From GM7GCV1 sp965222065 (GTDB lineage: Bacteria > Pseudomonadota > Gammaproteobacteria > Pseudomonadales > GM7GCV1): a DNA stretch of 64,000 bases. Below, in pieces: positions 32,443 through 41,078 of the stretch. The notes beneath the pieces were generated by a model. The model was given only the letters and a program-made list of their open reading frames with translations. It ran no database searches and was not told the DNA's origin. The stretch covers positions 682,001 through 746,000 of the forward strand of contig OZ244933.1 in assembly GCA_965222065.1 (NCBI GenBank), given 5' to 3'. The translations under genes and the position numbers were made by a program. How positions within the stretch are numbered: position 1 is the first letter of the stretch; the number at the start of each line of letters is the position of its first letter.

Positions 32443-34125
32443 TCAAATTTTGCTGGCCCAGTTGTCTTTTAGGCCAATGGTCTGGTTAAACACTGGTTTT
32501 TCGTCCGTAGTGTGTTTACTGTCGAGGCAGAAGTACCCTTCCCGTTCAAACTGGTATGCCTGCCCTATCTGCGCCTCGGCAAGGCCGGCTTCGGCGCGGC
32601 AACCATCCAGTATGACCAGGGAGTCCGGATTGATTGCATCAAGAAAGTTCTTGTCACCGGAATCCGGGGTTGGATCCATAAACAAGCGATCATAAAGTCG
32701 AACTTCGCAGGCGATACTGTCGGCCGACACCCAATGAATCACACCGCGGGGACGAATGCCCTCGGGAGGGTTCTCGCCAATGGTATCCGGCACCAGTGTA
32801 GCCTTGATTTCAACAATGTTTCCTTCCGGGTCTTTGATCACTTCGTCTGCCCGAATCACATGGGCACCACGCAAACGCACATAATCACCAATGACCAGAC
32901 GCTTGAACTTTTTGCGCGACAAGCTGGTGTCTTCACTAAAGTCAGTTTCATCAATAAATAATTCTGCACCATAGGGCAAGGCTCTTTCGCCCAGTTCTTC
33001 CTTGTTCGGATGTACCGGAGAACTGACGTTGTCGCCCTCTGCAAGCCCTGCTTCATCGAAATTGGTGATGCTGACTTTCAAGGGACGCAACACACACATG
33101 GCACGCGGTGCATTCTCGTTCAGGTCATCGCGCAACGCGTATTCCAGCATGCTGACATCCACCAGTGAGTCCGCTCGGGTAACACCAATCATGTCGCAGA
33201 AATTGCGAATAGCTCGCGGTGTATACCCACGTCTCCTCATACCGGAGATAGTGGGCATGCGCGGATCATCCCAGCCATCCACATACCCCTCGTCGACAAG
33301 CAGTTTCAGCTTGCGCTTGGAAGTCACCGTGTAATTCAGGTGCAGCCGCGCAAACTCATATTGTTTCGGCTGGGACGGCACGGGCAGATTTTCGATAAAC
33401 CATTCATACAGGGGTCTGTGATCTTGAAACTCCAGCGTACAGATGGAATGGGTCACCCCTTCGATTGCATCTTCCTGACCGTGAGCAAAATCATAGGAAG
33501 GATAAATACACCATGTATCGCCCGTATTGTGGTGCGACTGCTTGCGGATACGGTAAAGGATAGGATCGCGCATATTGATGTTGGGATGGGCCATGTCAAT
33601 TTTGGCTCGCAACACGGCGGCACCTTCTTCCATGTCGCCGTTTTTCATCGACTCGAGAAGCTGAAGGTTTTCTTCCACAGTGCGATCACGATAAGGGCTG
33701 TTTTTGCCCGGCTCTTTTAATGTTCCGCGATACTCGCGTGCCTGATCTGCGCTTAACTCACACACATAGGCCTTGCCCTCACGAACAAGGTGTTGGGCCC
33801 ATTGGTAAAACTGATCAAAGTAATTGGAGGCGAATTTCACGTCGCCGGACCATTTGAACCCCAGCCAGGAGATGTCCTCCATAATGGAATCCACGTACTC
33901 CTGGTCTTCCTTGACCGGGTTGGTGTCGTCGAAGCGCAAATTACACTCGCCACCAAACTCTTCCGCCAGGCCAAAATTCAGGCAAATGGATTTGGCATGA
34001 CCCACGTGCAAATAACCATTGGGTTCCGGCGGAAAACGCGTCACTATTTTGCTGTGACGACCGGATTGCAGGTCTTCGCGAATAATGTTTTGCAGAAAAT
34101 GTGCGGGTTTTTCAGGTGTGGTCAT
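32443..34125 (-). CDS. glnS: Glutaminyl-tRNA synthetase
   Basis: A 560-residue class I synthetase. HIGH-like motif is PPEPNGYLHVGHAKSI and the KMSKS-like loop is TVTSKRKL, typical of GlnS. Start at 34125 (MTTPEKPAHF) preferred over an upstream frame to 34155; GGAA precedes it. Upstream of cysS on the same strand. Confidence 0.97.
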   Translation of the reverse strand: MTTPEKPAHFLQNIIREDLQSGRHSKIVTRFPPEPNGYLHVGHAKSICLNFGLAEEFGGECNLRFDDTNPVKEDQEYVDSIMEDISWLGFKWSGDVKFASNYFDQFYQWAQHLVREGKAYVCELSADQAREYRGTLKEPGKNSPYRDRTVEENLQLLESMKNGDMEEGAAVLRAKIDMAHPNINMRDPILYRIRKQSHHNTGDTWCIYPSYDFAHGQEDAIEGVTHSICTLEFQDHRPLYEWFIENLPVPSQPKQYEFARLHLNYTVTSKRKLKLLVDEGYVDGWDDPRMPTISGMRRRGYTPRAIRNFCDMIGVTRADSLVDVSMLEYALRDDLNENAPRAMCVLRPLKVSITNFDEAGLAEGDNVSSPVHPNKEELGERALPYGAELFIDETDFSEDTSLSRKKFKRLVIGDYVRLRGAHVIRADEVIKDPEGNIVEIKATLVPDTIGENPPEGIRPRGVIHWVSADSIACEVRLYDRLFMDPTPDSGDKNFLDAINPDSLVILDGCRAEAGLAEAQIGQAYQFEREGYFCLDSKHTTDEKPVFNQTIGLKDNWASKI

Positions 34126-34314
34126 AGTTCCAAGTGTCTGGCAGGGTGAGCCCAAATCTGTCGGCCCGAAAAAAAGCGCGTATTATAGCGACCTAAGAGC
34201 GACTTAATAGCGCACTCGCGGGAAAACTTAACGACGTACTCGCAGAAACTTAACAGGCGTGGCCGCGAAAAAATAGCAAACTAATTTTCCAAACATCAAA
34301 AACAAGGGTTTTAC

Positions 34315-34812
34315 ATGATTAATCTGGTTACCAACTACGGCACCATCAGCATTGAGCTGGACTTTGAAAACGCGCCCAAATCGGCCGAGAACTTTCAGCA
34401 ATATGTGGAAGAAGGGTTTTACGATGGAACCATTTTTCACCGGGTCATTAACGGATTCATGATCCAGGGTGGTGGAATGACCGAAGACATGAAACAGAAA
34501 ACCACCCGTGATCCCATTGAAAACGAAGCGGACAACGGACTGAAAAACGAGAAAGGCACCCTGGCGATGGCACGCACCATGGACCCTCATTCGGCGACCG
34601 CCCAGTTTTTTATCAACGTCAGCGACAATGATTTTCTTGACCATACCGGCAAAAACGCCCAGGGCTGGGGTTATGCGGTGTTTGGCAAAGTGGTCGACGG
34701 CATGAACGTGGTGGAAAAAATCAAAGCGGTAAAAACAGGCAACCACGGCATGCATCGCGATGTGCCGGTGGATCCGGTCATTATTGAAAAATGTGAGGTC
34801 GCCGAATCCTGA
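34315..34812 (+). CDS. ppiB: Peptidyl-prolyl cis-trans isomerase B (cyclophilin)
   Basis: A 165-residue cytoplasmic cyclophilin without signal peptide. Active-site residues are in FHRVINGFMIQGGG and in ATAQFFINVSDNDFLDH. It is divergent from glnS, an arrangement common in gammaproteobacteria, and 38 bp before the next gene. Confidence 0.96.
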   Translation: MINLVTNYGTISIELDFENAPKSAENFQQYVEEGFYDGTIFHRVINGFMIQGGGMTEDMKQKTTRDPIENEADNGLKNEKGTLAMARTMDPHSATAQFFINVSDNDFLDHTGKNAQGWGYAVFGKVVDGMNVVEKIKAVKTGNHGMHRDVPVDPVIIEKCEVAES

Positions 34813-34849
34813 CGGCGTTTTTCACTTCAATGTGCAGACGGGCCAAAAC

Positions 34850-35923
34850 ATGACTGCACAACTGCAAATTCAAAGGCAGGCCTGGGAGCAACTGCTGAAT
34901 CTGCTCTCGGGCCGATCCTGGCAGTTTCTTCCCGAGCACTGGCCCTATCTGTCAAAGCTGGCCGACTGGCATCATGTGGTGCCCATCCTCTACCGCGAGC
35001 TGACGGCAAACAGCGCTCAACATGATTTTACCGACGATCAGATAGAGGAGCTGCATTTGTCGGTAATCGCCGAGCGCAAACATCTGTTATTACTTACCCA
35101 ACTGCAAAACCGGATTCACCGGCAGCTGGAAGCGCAGGATGTGCGCGCCCTGTTTTTTAAGGGAGTTGCGGCCGGACAATGGCTGTACGATTCGAATCTT
35201 CTCCGCCAATGCCGGGATGTGGATGTCATCGTCCATCCGGATGATCACGACCGTGCCTGCCAGGCACTTTACGACATCGGCTGCTATCGGCTTATTCCCC
35301 GAGAAGGCCTTTCCAGTTCCGGTCTTGCCCGTTATCGAGCGGCCATGAAGGACTTTAGCCTGGTCCACCGGCCCTCCAGTGGACTGGTCGAATTACACTG
35401 GTCGCTGCGCCCGTTTCACCAGGCCTTTGAGTTTGATTTCGATACCGCCTGGGAAAAACGATCCAGCGTTACGATTGATTATGAAACGATTCCCATCTTC
35501 GACGAATGGACACATATCCGCTATCTGGCAGCACACGGTTGCAACTCCCACTGGGGGCGCCTCTGCTGGCTGCTGGATTGGCTAAAAATTTCAGAAAGAT
35601 CCCCGGACTGGACAACGATCATTAATGATTGCGCCAATGCCCGGGAGAGAGCGCATTTAAAAAATGCCTTTACGCTGGCACAACGACAATTTGCGATCTC
35701 TATTCCGGAAGCTATCCAGGCTCTTCCTGAGCCCCGGTTTTCCAAGTATGTCATCCTCACCCAGGCCCGCAGCCAATTACTTGGTAGATACCCTCTCTGG
35801 CCTGAAAGACAATTACTTCAACTGGCCTGCCAGCGAGATTTTTCCGGCGGATGGGGTTATCTTTCCCACATGATCAAAAAGGCCTTGGCTGCGGATACTC
35901 TGCGCCCTGAGGTTCAGCCATAG
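34850..35923 (+). CDS. Nucleotidyltransferase-like protein (NTP_transf_5 family)
   Basis: A 357-residue protein with the pattern of uncharacterised nucleotidyltransferases: LFFKGVAAGQWLYDSNLLRQ, the metal-binding CRDVDVIVHPDDHDR (D.D), and LVELHWSLRPFH. The helical C-terminal half resembles related proteins near polysaccharide or peptide-modification clusters. Substrate unknown. Start at 34850 chosen for its ATG after ppiB. Confidence 0.75.
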   Translation: MTAQLQIQRQAWEQLLNLLSGRSWQFLPEHWPYLSKLADWHHVVPILYRELTANSAQHDFTDDQIEELHLSVIAERKHLLLLTQLQNRIHRQLEAQDVRALFFKGVAAGQWLYDSNLLRQCRDVDVIVHPDDHDRACQALYDIGCYRLIPREGLSSSGLARYRAAMKDFSLVHRPSSGLVELHWSLRPFHQAFEFDFDTAWEKRSSVTIDYETIPIFDEWTHIRYLAAHGCNSHWGRLCWLLDWLKISERSPDWTTIINDCANARERAHLKNAFTLAQRQFAISIPEAIQALPEPRFSKYVILTQARSQLLGRYPLWPERQLLQLACQRDFSGGWGYLSHMIKKALAADTLRPEVQP

Positions 35924-36025
35924 ATTTAATCTGGATCAATATTTGTCCCGAAAATCTTGTGTAAAATGCCCCGCTATCCGGTGCACAGATCGCTTTTTTG
36001 CACTCAATAACGGAAACGGACGTTT

Positions 36026-36757
36026 ATGAAATCAATCTTTATTTCGGACTTGCATCTTGGCCCGCATAACCTGGAGGTTTATCAGGGCTTTCGTGATTTT
36101 CTGCATGACTTGCCAGAAGACACTGACGAGCTTTTTATCCTTGGTGACCTTTTCGAAGCCTGGATTGGTGATGACGACAACACCGATTTTGCAGCCGTCG
36201 TAAAAAATGACCTGTATAACGTCACGCGTCGAGGCATAGGCCTGAGTGTGCAGCACGGCAACCGGGATTTTCTGATGGGCAAGCGTTTTTCAAGGGATAC
36301 AGGCGCGACCATCCTTCCCGATTACTATATTTATGAACGCTTTGGCCAGAGAGCCCTGCTTATGCACGGTGATTTGCTGTGCACGGACGATGTGCTCTAT
36401 CAGAGGTTTCGCCGCAAGGTACACAACCCGATATATAACTTTATCGTGCGTAATCTGCCACTGTCACGACGTCAAAAAATTGCCGACAAATGGCGCGAGC
36501 AAAGCAAGGATATGAATAAAAACAAACCGGAAAACATCATGGATGTAAACGACGGTGCCGTATCCGATGTGATGCAGAAATATCAGGTCAATACACTGAT
36601 ACATGGCCACACCCACCGACCTGCCGTGCACAAGCTTGATGGGGGCAATACACGTATTGTACTGGGCGATTGGGGAGAGAAGCTCTGGTGGATATGCGCC
36701 AATGAAAACGGTTTTGCCCTGCTGTCACAGCCCATTGATAACAAAACCTTTTTCTAG
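36026..36757 (+). CDS. lpxH: UDP-2,3-diacylglucosamine pyrophosphatase LpxH
   Basis: A 243-residue metallophosphoesterase forming lipid X in lipid A synthesis. Metal ligands are in SDLHLGPHN, GDLFEAWIGDDD, HGNRDFLMG, MHGDLLCTDD and IHGHTHRPA. Peripheral inner-membrane enzyme. Normal length. Confidence 0.96.
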   Translation: MKSIFISDLHLGPHNLEVYQGFRDFLHDLPEDTDELFILGDLFEAWIGDDDNTDFAAVVKNDLYNVTRRGIGLSVQHGNRDFLMGKRFSRDTGATILPDYYIYERFGQRALLMHGDLLCTDDVLYQRFRRKVHNPIYNFIVRNLPLSRRQKIADKWREQSKDMNKNKPENIMDVNDGAVSDVMQKYQVNTLIHGHTHRPAVHKLDGGNTRIVLGDWGEKLWWICANENGFALLSQPIDNKTFF

Positions 36758-36823
36758 CAAGGTTATAACAAGAATTTTCAATCGAAAATTTATCCGTATT
36801 GAACTCTCCGGAGAGCCAACACC

Positions 36824-37060
36824 TTGGATTTTACCCTGTCTACAGATGCCATTCGCCCCGGTCGTTACCGCCACTACAAGGGCAAGGATTATATTGTCTA
36901 TGGGACGGCGACGCATTCCGAAACTGAAGAACTGATGGTGGTGTACCGTACGGACTATGGTGACAAAAGCTTTTGGGTTCGACCACTGGAAATGTTTGTC
37001 GAAAACGTTGAAGTAGACGGCAAGACACTGCCCCGCTTTGAGTTTATCTCCGCAACCTAA
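36824..37060 (+). CDS. DUF1653 protein
   Basis: A 78-residue protein of the DUF1653 family: PGRYRHYKGKDYIVYGTATH, MVVYRTDYGDKSFWVRPLEMF. Starts at TTG 36824 with CGGAGAG eight bases upstream; no in-frame ATG is available before the conserved part. Function unknown. Confidence 0.85.
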   Translation: MDFTLSTDAIRPGRYRHYKGKDYIVYGTATHSETEELMVVYRTDYGDKSFWVRPLEMFVENVEVDGKTLPRFEFISAT

Positions 37061-37146
37061 CGCTTAGGATATTGACCATATATTTGCTAGACTGCGCCGC
37101 CTTTACGACACCCTCCCTGACTGGAATTTGAGCGAGTAATTGCTGA

Positions 37147-37887
37147 ATGGATTTCGACCTCTACACGATTGTTATTTTGATTATCGCTTTCTGGTGGTCC
37201 GGATTCGTGCGCGCGGGCATCGGCTTTGGTGGTGCCGGACTGATGTATCCCGTCGCCCTGCTGGCGGTGGATTCCATGCTGTTTTTGGTGCCCATCGTTT
37301 GTGTCCAGCTGCTGGTTTTTTCAACGGCTACACTGATCAAAGACCACCACCTGATCGACTGGAAAACCATTGGCAAGCTGTTCGCCATGATTTTTCCAAC
37401 CTTTATGATTGGCGTATTTGGCTTGATCACTCTGCCAGGCGACTGGGTTCTCTATACCGTATATGCGGTCATCATCTATTACAGCCTGAGCTATATTTTC
37501 AATTTTAATACGGCAAAACTGGGGAGATGGCTGGATTATCCGGTGCTGTTTGCCGGGGGCTATGTTTCCGGGCTTTCACTTTCCGGGGCACCATTAATTG
37601 CTGCTGTGGCCATCAAACGGCTACAAAAAAACAGTGTTCGTGCCAGTCTTTTTGTTCTCTGGACGGTACTGGTAATCATGAAACTGACTACCCTGTATAT
37701 CTACGAGGTAGATCTGCAATTACGTCACCAGGTTTGGTTGCTGCCCTGTGCACTGGTTGGCCACCTGATGGGAATGCGAGTACACGATAAACTCATGCAG
37801 GTAGAAGGTCCGTTATTCTACCGATGGCTGGGCGCCGGGTTGTTGGCACTTTGTATTGCCAGTATTGCCAGAAACCTCACTTTGTAG
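37147..37887 (+). CDS. TSUP (TauE/SafE) family membrane permease
   Basis: A 246-residue protein with about seven transmembrane segments and the TSUP half-repeat motif SGFVRAGIGFGGAGLMYPV near the N-terminus, mirrored by YVSGLSLSGAPLIAAVA. The family exports sulfite, sulfoacetate and related anions. The substrate here is not known. Confidence 0.88.
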   Translation: MDFDLYTIVILIIAFWWSGFVRAGIGFGGAGLMYPVALLAVDSMLFLVPIVCVQLLVFSTATLIKDHHLIDWKTIGKLFAMIFPTFMIGVFGLITLPGDWVLYTVYAVIIYYSLSYIFNFNTAKLGRWLDYPVLFAGGYVSGLSLSGAPLIAAVAIKRLQKNSVRASLFVLWTVLVIMKLTTLYIYEVDLQLRHQVWLLPCALVGHLMGMRVHDKLMQVEGPLFYRWLGAGLLALCIASIARNLTL

Positions 37888-37960
37888 TCTGTATACAAAT
37901 GTAAAAAGTTTAACCCGGACAGCTGTATTTGAGGTGTTAGTATGCGTTTTCAGGTACTTA

Positions 37961-38413
37961 ATGCCACGCAACCAGAGCTTCATGTTTTCACCCAAAATAT
38001 ACAGAACCGTCGCCTATTTGGGACTCATCCCCTTTCTCATCTTCACCTATCAAAGCTGGTGCGGACCGATTGAGGATGTGCGTGCTTCCACGCGGGCCTT
38101 CCTGGTATTTTCTGCCTGTGTTCTGGTCTTTATAAGTGGCTGCTGGTGGGGACTTTCTTTCTCACGTTTGGATGACTCAAGACTGCCAATGATGCTGATT
38201 GGCCTAAGCTTTGGTTTGGCCGCTGCGCTTATCACCGCATTTTTATCACCAAAATGGTCAGCCATCACCCTGGGTTTTGGGCACTTTTTGATCTGGATAC
38301 TGGAGTTCTTTATTCCGGGATTGAACATGGAGCACAGCTACAAGGTACAGAGAACGATCCTCACCATGACACTGGTGGTCTGTCACGTACTGATTGCGAT
38401 TCAGTTTCTGTAA
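37961..38413 (+). CDS. DUF3429-like inner-membrane protein
   Basis: A 150-residue protein with about five membrane segments (VAYLGLIPFLIFTYQSW; FLVFSACVLVFISGCWWGL; MMLIGLSFGLAAALITAFL; LGFGHFLIWILEFFIPG). It resembles DUF3429 proteins. The start may be 37961 or 37982 (MFSPKIYRTV). Function unknown. Confidence 0.7.
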   Translation: MPRNQSFMFSPKIYRTVAYLGLIPFLIFTYQSWCGPIEDVRASTRAFLVFSACVLVFISGCWWGLSFSRLDDSRLPMMLIGLSFGLAAALITAFLSPKWSAITLGFGHFLIWILEFFIPGLNMEHSYKVQRTILTMTLVVCHVLIAIQFL

Positions 38414-38420
38414 TTAATTC

Positions 38421-39362
38421 CTAGATCAGCTCCGGGCAGTATTGTCGCGGATTCCATCCCAGTTGCTCTTCCGGAACCTTTTCGGAAATCGCCCGCAGAT
38501 TTTCTGCCATTTTCTCCGCCCAATCGGCGAAATCATGATTTTGGGCAGCAATTCGGGCATTAAGCAGATCGACCAGGTAGTTCACCCAAAGTGAACGGGC
38601 TTGCTCTACCCGGTCCGGGTACTGTTCTTTCGTAAGCGTTGGCAACGACAGCACATGGTCGCGGATTCTGGCTTCAAAATCCGCCGCATTTCGGTCACCT
38701 AAAAGTTCAAGCAACCTGGCATCCCAGGCCTGCCAAATTTCGAAATTGGCCTCGCGCATGTTGGGCATATTTTTCAACACGGTCATTAGCTGGTCTTCTT
38801 CCTGACCGGTTGGATCCATACCGAAACGATTCAGCCAACGCACGCGGTTTCTGTGCCAGCGTTCAAGTCGCTCTTGGGCCGTTCGCTTTTCACTGCGTTC
38901 CATATAGCGCTCGTACTGATGCTCCATATGCTCGGCAATCTGGCTAATCTGTTCATCTGTGAGGCTTCGCATGATGTCCGTAGAAAAGAGCATGGGATGA
39001 CACTGCCCGGTGTTTATAGCAAATGCTTCTATCCGGTCATACCAGACGTGAATTTCTGACGGCTCCAATCGCTCCCCCGTGCGCATCCGGGCCGAGACAG
39101 AGTCGAGGAAATCTGCGTACTGCGGCAATTGGGTGACGCGATGCCACAGATGAAACTGATCAATCATCTCATCGATTTTTTCTGACTGTTCGTCGGTGTA
39201 ATCGGCGTATTCATACACCTCTTCAGCCATCATGTTATCGGCACGGTTATAAATGATGGAGAGGAACCATTCCGAGTTGGTGCAGGCAGTCAGAACGACA
39301 ACCAATGACAACAAAAGCCATCGCCATTGATCCAACAAAATTCTTGTGATTCTATTCACCAT
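38421..39362 (-). CDS. DUF6279-type lipoprotein
   Basis: A 313-residue protein with an N-terminal signal and lipobox (LLLSLVVVLTAC). The rest is helical: EEVYEYADYTDEQSEKIDEM, YERYMERSEKRTAQERLERW. It matches the DUF6279 family of uncharacterised lipoproteins. Start 39362 places the signal peptide at the N-terminus; a longer frame to 39416 is less likely. Divergent from the glycosyltransferase cluster. Confidence 0.8.
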   Translation of the reverse strand: MVNRITRILLDQWRWLLLSLVVVLTACTNSEWFLSIIYNRADNMMAEEVYEYADYTDEQSEKIDEMIDQFHLWHRVTQLPQYADFLDSVSARMRTGERLEPSEIHVWYDRIEAFAINTGQCHPMLFSTDIMRSLTDEQISQIAEHMEHQYERYMERSEKRTAQERLERWHRNRVRWLNRFGMDPTGQEEDQLMTVLKNMPNMREANFEIWQAWDARLLELLGDRNAADFEARIRDHVLSLPTLTKEQYPDRVEQARSLWVNYLVDLLNARIAAQNHDFADWAEKMAENLRAISEKVPEEQLGWNPRQYCPELI

Positions 39363-39430
39363 AGACCATCGTAACGCCTTACCTAAAAGACTGTTTTGCC
39401 CCACATGTGCCCACAAATGACCTTTCGCTA

Positions 39431-40936
39431 ATGAAAAAACGTTTTAACCTGTGGGACAAATTGCCTGCCCTGAATCGTCTGTTTCGATCCGGCTCCAAAT
39501 CCTCGCTGTCCGCTTCTGTAATATCCAGGGCAACCCCTTTTGTTGATGTCGCGTTTTATCAGGAGCAATCAAACCAGCAATTTGCCAATCCACGAGATGC
39601 CGTGGAGCATTTTTTGACCACAGGCTGGCGGCATAATTTCTCGCCATGCATCGCTTTTTCTGTCAGCCATTACCTGTCAGCTTACCCTGATATCCGTGAG
39701 GCGGGCATTAATCCACTGTTACATTTCCTGGAATCCGGTTGGGCGGAAAATCGACTGGCTTATACGCTGGATGGCCAGGTGAACGAGCTGGTCGGTTATC
39801 AGGATGGCTCTCTCATCTCTCTTGGACCAAGACCCCTGGATATTCACCTGGAGTGGACTGCTTACAACCGGCTGGCTGGCTGGGTGGCCAATATTCAAAG
39901 CGACAATAGAGAAGTAGAGCTATCCGATGCATCCGGATTGATTGGTATCACGCGTGTGCAGAAACCCTCTCCCTCTTCCGGGGACATGACATACAGCCAT
40001 TTTGAATTTTATCTGGAAAAACCGGCCAGTCCGGTTAGCGCAAAGTTCATCGACCTCGATCAACCGGTAGAAACAACACTAACGACGGAGCCTCCCCCGA
40101 AGCCCGACTACCGATCTGTTGAAGAATTCCTGCAGCGCCCTGTTTTACCTGAAACGACAGCTGTGACCCCATGCTCCAGACAACTACTCAAGGCCTTTAT
40201 CACCGAGAAAAGGACACTGGTCAGGCTCGCTGAAGAGACTGAGAGCAACAATGACAAAGTGTCCATTGTGATGCCCGTGTTTAACCGGGAAGCCCTGGTT
40301 GCCAGCGCAATAACCTCCGTCGCCAAACAGCGTTACAGCAACTGGGAACTCATTATCGTTGACGACGGCAGCACCGATAAAAGTCTGGACGTCATCGATG
40401 ATACGATCAAAAAACTCGGTATCGAAAGCAAAACCAGGGTTCTGGCCCTGGAAACAAACATGGGCGTTTCCCGTGCTCGCAATGAAGGGTTGGCTCTGAC
40501 CGAAGCACCCATCATCACCTATCTGGATAGCGACAATACCTGGGACCGGGATTATCTGTCTTTGGTGATGGAGGTGTTTGAGACCAACCCCGATGCAAAT
40601 TCGCTATACGCAGGTCAGTACGTGTATTTTTATAATGAGGTCCTAAAGCGACGCTATCTGGCCGGACTTCGCCTACAGCCATACAACCGGGAACTGTTAG
40701 AACAGGAAAACTATATTGACCTGAATATCTTTGCTCACCGCAGAGCGCTTTACGAACAATTGGGGGGCTTTAATGAGCAAATGCGGCGACTGGTGGACTG
40801 GGATTTGATATTGAGATACACAAAAGAACAGCCTCCCAGATTAATTCCTGCGCTGTTGGCCCAGTACAATATGGGGATTGCGGAGAATCAGATTACCCGA
40901 CTAGAACATCGTGAAGGTAATTACCTTTCAGCCTGA
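39431..40936 (+). CDS. Family 2 glycosyltransferase with N-terminal YPDV modules
   Basis: About 501 residues (ATG 39431; GTG 39407 is an alternative). Residues about 36-108 contain two copies of a short module, the second FSVSHYLSAYPDIREAGINP then LLHFLESGWAENR. A beta module with RLAGWVANIQSDN lies near 140-210. The GT2 domain (about 280-480) begins VSIVMPVFNREALVASAI with VDDGSTDKS and a D-x-D in YLDSDNTWD. It should transfer a sugar from a nucleotide donor. First gene of the glycan cluster. Confidence 0.85.
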   Translation: MKKRFNLWDKLPALNRLFRSGSKSSLSASVISRATPFVDVAFYQEQSNQQFANPRDAVEHFLTTGWRHNFSPCIAFSVSHYLSAYPDIREAGINPLLHFLESGWAENRLAYTLDGQVNELVGYQDGSLISLGPRPLDIHLEWTAYNRLAGWVANIQSDNREVELSDASGLIGITRVQKPSPSSGDMTYSHFEFYLEKPASPVSAKFIDLDQPVETTLTTEPPPKPDYRSVEEFLQRPVLPETTAVTPCSRQLLKAFITEKRTLVRLAEETESNNDKVSIVMPVFNREALVASAITSVAKQRYSNWELIIVDDGSTDKSLDVIDDTIKKLGIESKTRVLALETNMGVSRARNEGLALTEAPIITYLDSDNTWDRDYLSLVMEVFETNPDANSLYAGQYVYFYNEVLKRRYLAGLRLQPYNRELLEQENYIDLNIFAHRRALYEQLGGFNEQMRRLVDWDLILRYTKEQPPRLIPALLAQYNMGIAENQITRLEHREGNYLSA

Positions 40937-41078
40937 ACTCGCAGCATACCCATAGATCATGTATATTTCGGCCAGATTTTTGATCGCAATGGACCATTAG
41001 TTGATAAAGGCGCTGAATCTCGGCCCAGCCATAATAAAAGGTACCATTTTTGTCGCACCTAAATAACACCCGCCCCGT